Assembly (NCBI GenBank): GCA_001184405.1
Contig: LFMX01000050.1
Span: 1-33,955 of the forward strand
From: Candidatus Burkholderia humilis
GTDB taxonomy: Bacteria; Pseudomonadota; Gammaproteobacteria; Burkholderiales; Burkholderiaceae
Direction of reading: 5' to 3'
Length of the DNA stretch: 33,955 nt
Positions 31,466 to 33,955 of the stretch are shown piece after piece; the first letter of the stretch is position 1; each line of letters opens with the position of its first letter. The position numbers were made by a program, and so were the translations under genes. Below the pieces are notes generated by a model. The model made no database searches and was not told where the DNA came from. It saw nothing but the letters and a program-made list of their open reading frames with translations.

Positions 31466-32398
31466 ATGTCGATGTACTTTGCGCTGATCGTGCTCGTGAT
31501 TGCGATTGTGATCGTGTCGAAAACGGTAAAGATCGTGCCTCAGCAGCACGCGTGGATTCTCGAACGCCTCGGCCGCTATCACGCTACGCTCACGCCCAGT
31601 TTGAATATCGTGCTGCCGTTTATTGACCGGATTGCGTACAGGCACGTGCTGAAAGAAATTCCGCTCGAAGTGCCGAGTCAGGTGTGTATCACGCGGGACA
31701 ATACGCAACTTCAGGTCGATGGCGTGCTGTATTTTCAGGTGACCGATGCGATGAAGGCCTCGTACGGATCGAGCAACTTCGTGTTCGCGATCACGCAGTT
31801 GTCGCAAACCACGTTGCGCTCGGTCATCGGCAAACTCGAACTGGACAAAACCTTCGAGGAGCGCGATTTCATCAATCAGAGCATCGTCAATGCGCTGGAT
31901 GAAGCGGCGTCGAACTGGGGCGTGAAAGTGCTGCGCTACGAGATCAAGGACCTGACGCCGCCGAAGGAAATTCTCCACGCGATGCAGGCGCAGATCACCG
32001 CCGAGCGCGAGAAGCGCGCCTTGATCGCGGCATCGGAAGGGCGCAAGCAGGAGCAGATCAATCTGGCGTCGGGCGCGCGCGAGGCGGCTATTCAGAAGTC
32101 GGAAGGCGAGCGGCAGGCGGCGATCAATCAGGCGCAGGGCGAAGCATCGGCCATTCTCGCGGTCGCCGAGGCGGATGCACAGGCCATCGAAAAGATCGGC
32201 GCGGCGATTCAGCAGGCGGGCGGCATGGAAGCGGTGAATCTGAAGATCGCGGAGCAGTATGTCGGCGCGTTCGGCAATATCGCGAAGCAGGGCAATACGC
32301 TGATCGTGCCGAGCAATATGTCGGACATGAGCACGATGATCGCGTTGGCGTTGTCGATCGTGAAGGGCGACGGCGGCGGCATCATTCGAAAAGGCTGA
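31466..32398 (+). CDS. SPFH/stomatin-like (QmcA-type) membrane protein
   Basis: 310 residues. A band-7 protein that oligomerises on the inner membrane; partner of NfeD. A single N-terminal membrane anchor (about 2-20), the SPFH domain (about 25-180, including IVPQQHAWILERLGRYHATL and VDGVLYFQVTDAMKASYGS), then a Glu/Ala/Gln-rich coiled coil (about 180-250, SEGERQAAINQAQGEASA) and a C-terminal oligomerisation region. AGGAG at 31454-31458, 7 bases before the ATG, is a strong ribosome site. It lies 19 bases after the ancestral nfeD stop. Reads full length with no damage, so the NfeD break leaves this partner intact. Confidence 0.94.
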   Translation: MSMYFALIVLVIAIVIVSKTVKIVPQQHAWILERLGRYHATLTPSLNIVLPFIDRIAYRHVLKEIPLEVPSQVCITRDNTQLQVDGVLYFQVTDAMKASYGSSNFVFAITQLSQTTLRSVIGKLELDKTFEERDFINQSIVNALDEAASNWGVKVLRYEIKDLTPPKEILHAMQAQITAEREKRALIAASEGRKQEQINLASGAREAAIQKSEGERQAAINQAQGEASAILAVAEADAQAIEKIGAAIQQAGGMEAVNLKIAEQYVGAFGNIAKQGNTLIVPSNMSDMSTMIALALSIVKGDGGGIIRKG

Positions 32399-32406
32399 GC
32401 GGGCCG

Positions 32407-32431
32407 GGCGACGGGCAATTTGCCGGTCGCC
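32407..32431 (+). terminator. Strong hairpin just after the SPFH gene
   Basis: GGCGACGGGCAA (32407-32418) against TTGCCGGTCGCC (32420-32431) pairs 11 of 12 positions, 8 bases past the stop. No U-tract follows, so it may be a message-end stabiliser or a Rho-linked terminator rather than an intrinsic one. Confidence 0.4.
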
Positions 32432-32484
32432 TGATCTCCGAAGAATGAAATTCGGAACTTTAACGCTCGGGATATCTAAGCGAT

Positions 32485-32514
32485 CACGTATATTGATTGA
32501 TCAATCGATACGTG
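32485..32514. promoter_or_regulatory. AT-rich near-palindrome upstream of the GT9-like gene
   Basis: CACGTAT (32485-32491) pairs with ATACGTG (32508-32514), around a perfect GATTGATCAATC (32495-32506). The outer arms are offset by two bases from perfect symmetry. It ends 4 bases before the ATG at 32519. Could be an operator or a messenger hairpin. Confidence 0.45.
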
Positions 32515-32518
32515 TTCT

Positions 32519-33401
32519 ATGGCAACCGAACTCAGACTTTTCTTTGGCAGCATGGGTGATCAGGTCGCAGTCAGTTTGGTCCCCGAAGCCTACTTTGCCC
32601 GATATGGCGAGCGCCTGTTTTACACGAGCGAGCTTATCTGGGTGTTCAAGCACAATCCTTTTATCGATTTGAAGCAAGCGGAGGACGGCGACACGCAAAT
32701 CGTCGCCGTGCCGGATTCGCGCTATGTTGCCGACATCGAAAAATATGTGAGCCGTTTCAATGGCCCGATGTTCGGTTCGCAAAGCGAACTCGTGCTGAAC
32801 AGCCTCGATCTCGACCTTCCGAAGACACGGCATCCGAGACTGTACGTTTACGAGGACGTGGATATCGTGCCGCACAAGGTGGTCGGGCATACGACGGGCT
32901 CGAACCCTGCGTTGCAGGGCGAGGAGGCGATCCGCTCCCAACTCGGCGAGGACGAGGTTCGCGTCATGAGCGACGATGTGCTGGCTGCCATCGCCCGGAA
33001 CTATAAGGACTGGATGATCGTTCAGGTCGGCGCAGCGGACGACAAGCCCATCGCCGACCGCAATGTGATCGACCGGCGTGGCCGGCCAGTATGACTTGTG
33101 GGGAACAGCGGCGGAAATCGCCAGCGCGTCGAGATCATCGGCGTGAATTCGGGGCCGATGCATATTGCGAACTGCTATCCGCGGGTTTCCAAACGCATCG
33201 TGCTTATGGAATTCAGCCGTGCCTATCCCATGAGTGATCGGTCTCTGCAATTTCCAATGCGGCCCGGCGATGTGCGCAACTACCTGACCAGTTGGCTCGA
33301 TCCGGCGAACATGTATCTCAACCGATTCGAGCAGGACTACGGCGTGATGTCGTCCTATCTCAAGATCTACACGCAAATCACGCAACGCCGGCATGGTATA
33401 G
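32519..33401 (+). pseudogene. Glycosyltransferase family 9-like gene, frameshifted
   Basis: The first 191 residues (to TGA 33092-33094) start MATELRLFFGSMGDQVAVSL, like the N-terminal half of GT9 heptosyltransferase-like proteins, and contain WMIVQVGAADDKPIADRN, the start of the donor-binding half. The C-terminal half continues in two further pieces: frame 0 from 33087 (QYDLWGTAAEIASA), then back in the first frame from 33127 (RVEIIGVNSGPMHIANC), where GPMHIA is the family hallmark. A 4-base GGCC duplication (GGCCGGCC, 33080-33087) and loss of one base near 33126 explain both shifts. No ribosome site before the ATG. The end is uncertain: the last frame stays open into antisense smpB, and TAG 33399-33401 is in another frame. 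Sugar substrate not known. Sequencing error is possible. Confidence 0.7.
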
Positions 33402-33413
33402 CGAGCGTTGCGC

Positions 33414-33863
33414 TCAGCGGGCAGCGGTGCGCATCAAGCGCGCGCGTTCGCGATCCCAATCGCGCTTCTTCTCGGTCTCGCGCTTGTCGTGCAGCTTCTT
33501 GCCCTTCGCCAGACCGATCTCGCACTTCACGCGGCCTTCCTTGTAGTGGAAGTTCAGCGGCACGAGCGTATGCCCGCGTTGCTCGACCTTGCCGATGAGC
33601 TTGTCGATCTGATCACGATGCAACAGCAACTTGCGCGTACGCACCGGATCCAGATTCGCAAATTTCGATGCTTCCGGCAGCGGGCTGATATGCGTGCTGA
33701 TCAGAAACAGCTCGCCTTGCTTGATGACGACGTAGCCTTCCTTGATCTGACCGCGGCCCGCGCGAAGTGCTTTGACTTCCCAGCCTTCGAGCACGAGACC
33801 GGCTTCGTAGCGCTCTTCAATGAAGTAATCGAAGAAGGCTTTTCTGTTGTCGATGATGCTCAT
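33414..33863 (-). CDS. smpB: SsrA-binding protein SmpB
   Basis: 149 residues. Binds tmRNA and brings it to stalled ribosomes for trans-translation. The OB-fold core is complete: [38 protein letters not shown] and the HISPL segment (58-62), [36 protein letters not shown], and the basic C-terminal tail [17 protein letters not shown] that enters the decoding channel. The start at 33863 is the family start; no strong ribosome site is seen. It is convergent with the GT9-like remnant. Confidence 0.97.
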   Translation of the reverse strand: MSIIDNRKAFFDYFIEERYEAGLVLEGWEVKALRAGRGQIKEGYVVIKQGELFLISTHISPLPEASKFANLDPVRTRKLLLHRDQIDKLIGKVEQRGHTLVPLNFHYKEGRVKCEIGLAKGKKLHDKRETEKKRDWDRERARLMRTAAR

Positions 33864-33886
33864 GAATGGAAAGCGCCCAACTCGTT

Positions 33887-33905
33887 TAAAATTACAATTT
33901 TAGCA
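33887..33905 (-). promoter_or_regulatory. Possible smpB promoter -10 region
   Basis: Read on the minus strand, TGC-TAAAAT is an extended -10 about 30 bases before the smpB start, within the palindrome TAAAATTACAATTTTA (33887-33902). No clear -35 is seen at the usual distance. Confidence 0.3.
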
Positions 33906-33955
33906 GCGTGCCGTCGGGCGGATCATCTCATGCTCCGCTTTATGACGCGTTGCCA

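Noticed and set aside
33403..33415. GAGCG/CGCTC hairpin at the smpB stop as a terminator
   Set aside because: Only a 5-bp stem with a 3-base loop and no following U-tract on the minus strand.
33930..33955. ATG at 33930 as the start of a plus-strand gene divergent from smpB
   Set aside because: Only about eight codons are in the window and they match no family I know; a ratA-like gene often lies here but cannot be supported.

Overview
The window is about 34 kb of GC-rich DNA (mostly 60-66% by eye) from a betaproteobacterium of the Burkholderiaceae, most like Burkholderia, Paraburkholderia or Caballeronia. The protein sequences (BamA, Skp, PpsR, GlnD), the order rpsB-tsf-pyrH-frr-uppS-cdsA-dxr-rseP-bamA-skp-lpxD-fabZ-lpxA-lpxB-rnhB, and the smc-zipA-ligA and ppsR/ppsA neighbourhoods all fit that group. 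Genus assignment is inference from remembered homologues; no search was run.

Layout. (1) 1-5414, plus strand: the 3' end of smc, then zipA, ligA and def (ligA and def overlap by 4 bases), closed by a perfect 22-bp inverted repeat that looks like a two-way terminator. (2) 5469-10724, minus strand: a 78-residue orphan protein, an RsuA/RluF-type pseudouridine synthase with a long RGG-like repetitive N-terminus, glnD and map. (3) 10725-11085: a divergent promoter region with a probable structured rpsB leader. (4) 11086-26979, plus strand: a long housekeeping block. rpsB and tsf (translation) are separated by a hairpin-plus-U-tract; pyrH is preceded by a striking 42-bp dyad; frr, uppS, cdsA, dxr, rseP, bamA, skp, lpxD, fabZ, lpxA, lpxB, rnhB and a SpoU-family RNA methyltransferase follow closely. 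(5) 27086-30849: divergent ppsR (minus) and ppsA (plus), a regulator and its target enzyme. (6) 30944-33401: nfeD, an SPFH/stomatin protein and a glycosyltransferase-9-like gene. (7) smpB on the minus strand at the right edge.

How the genes work together. The 11-26 kb block joins ribosome function (S2, EF-Ts, RRF), UMP supply, isoprenoid and phospholipid precursors (Dxr, UppS, CdsA), lipid A synthesis (LpxD, FabZ, LpxA, LpxB) and outer-membrane protein assembly (RseP, BamA, Skp), so it is largely an envelope-biogenesis cluster tied to translation genes. GlnD links nitrogen status to PII; PpsR controls PEP synthase; NfeD and the SPFH protein normally form a membrane-microdomain pair.

The most notable things are signs of recent change between 31.2 and 33.4 kb. 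A perfect 68-bp tandem duplication shifts the reading frame of nfeD. The glycosyltransferase-9-like gene next door carries a 4-base GGCC duplication plus a nearby compensating 1-base loss. I see no CRISPR array, tRNA, rRNA, insertion sequence, phage or defence system. The window is mostly ordinary core genome with a few local oddities rather than a new multi-gene system.
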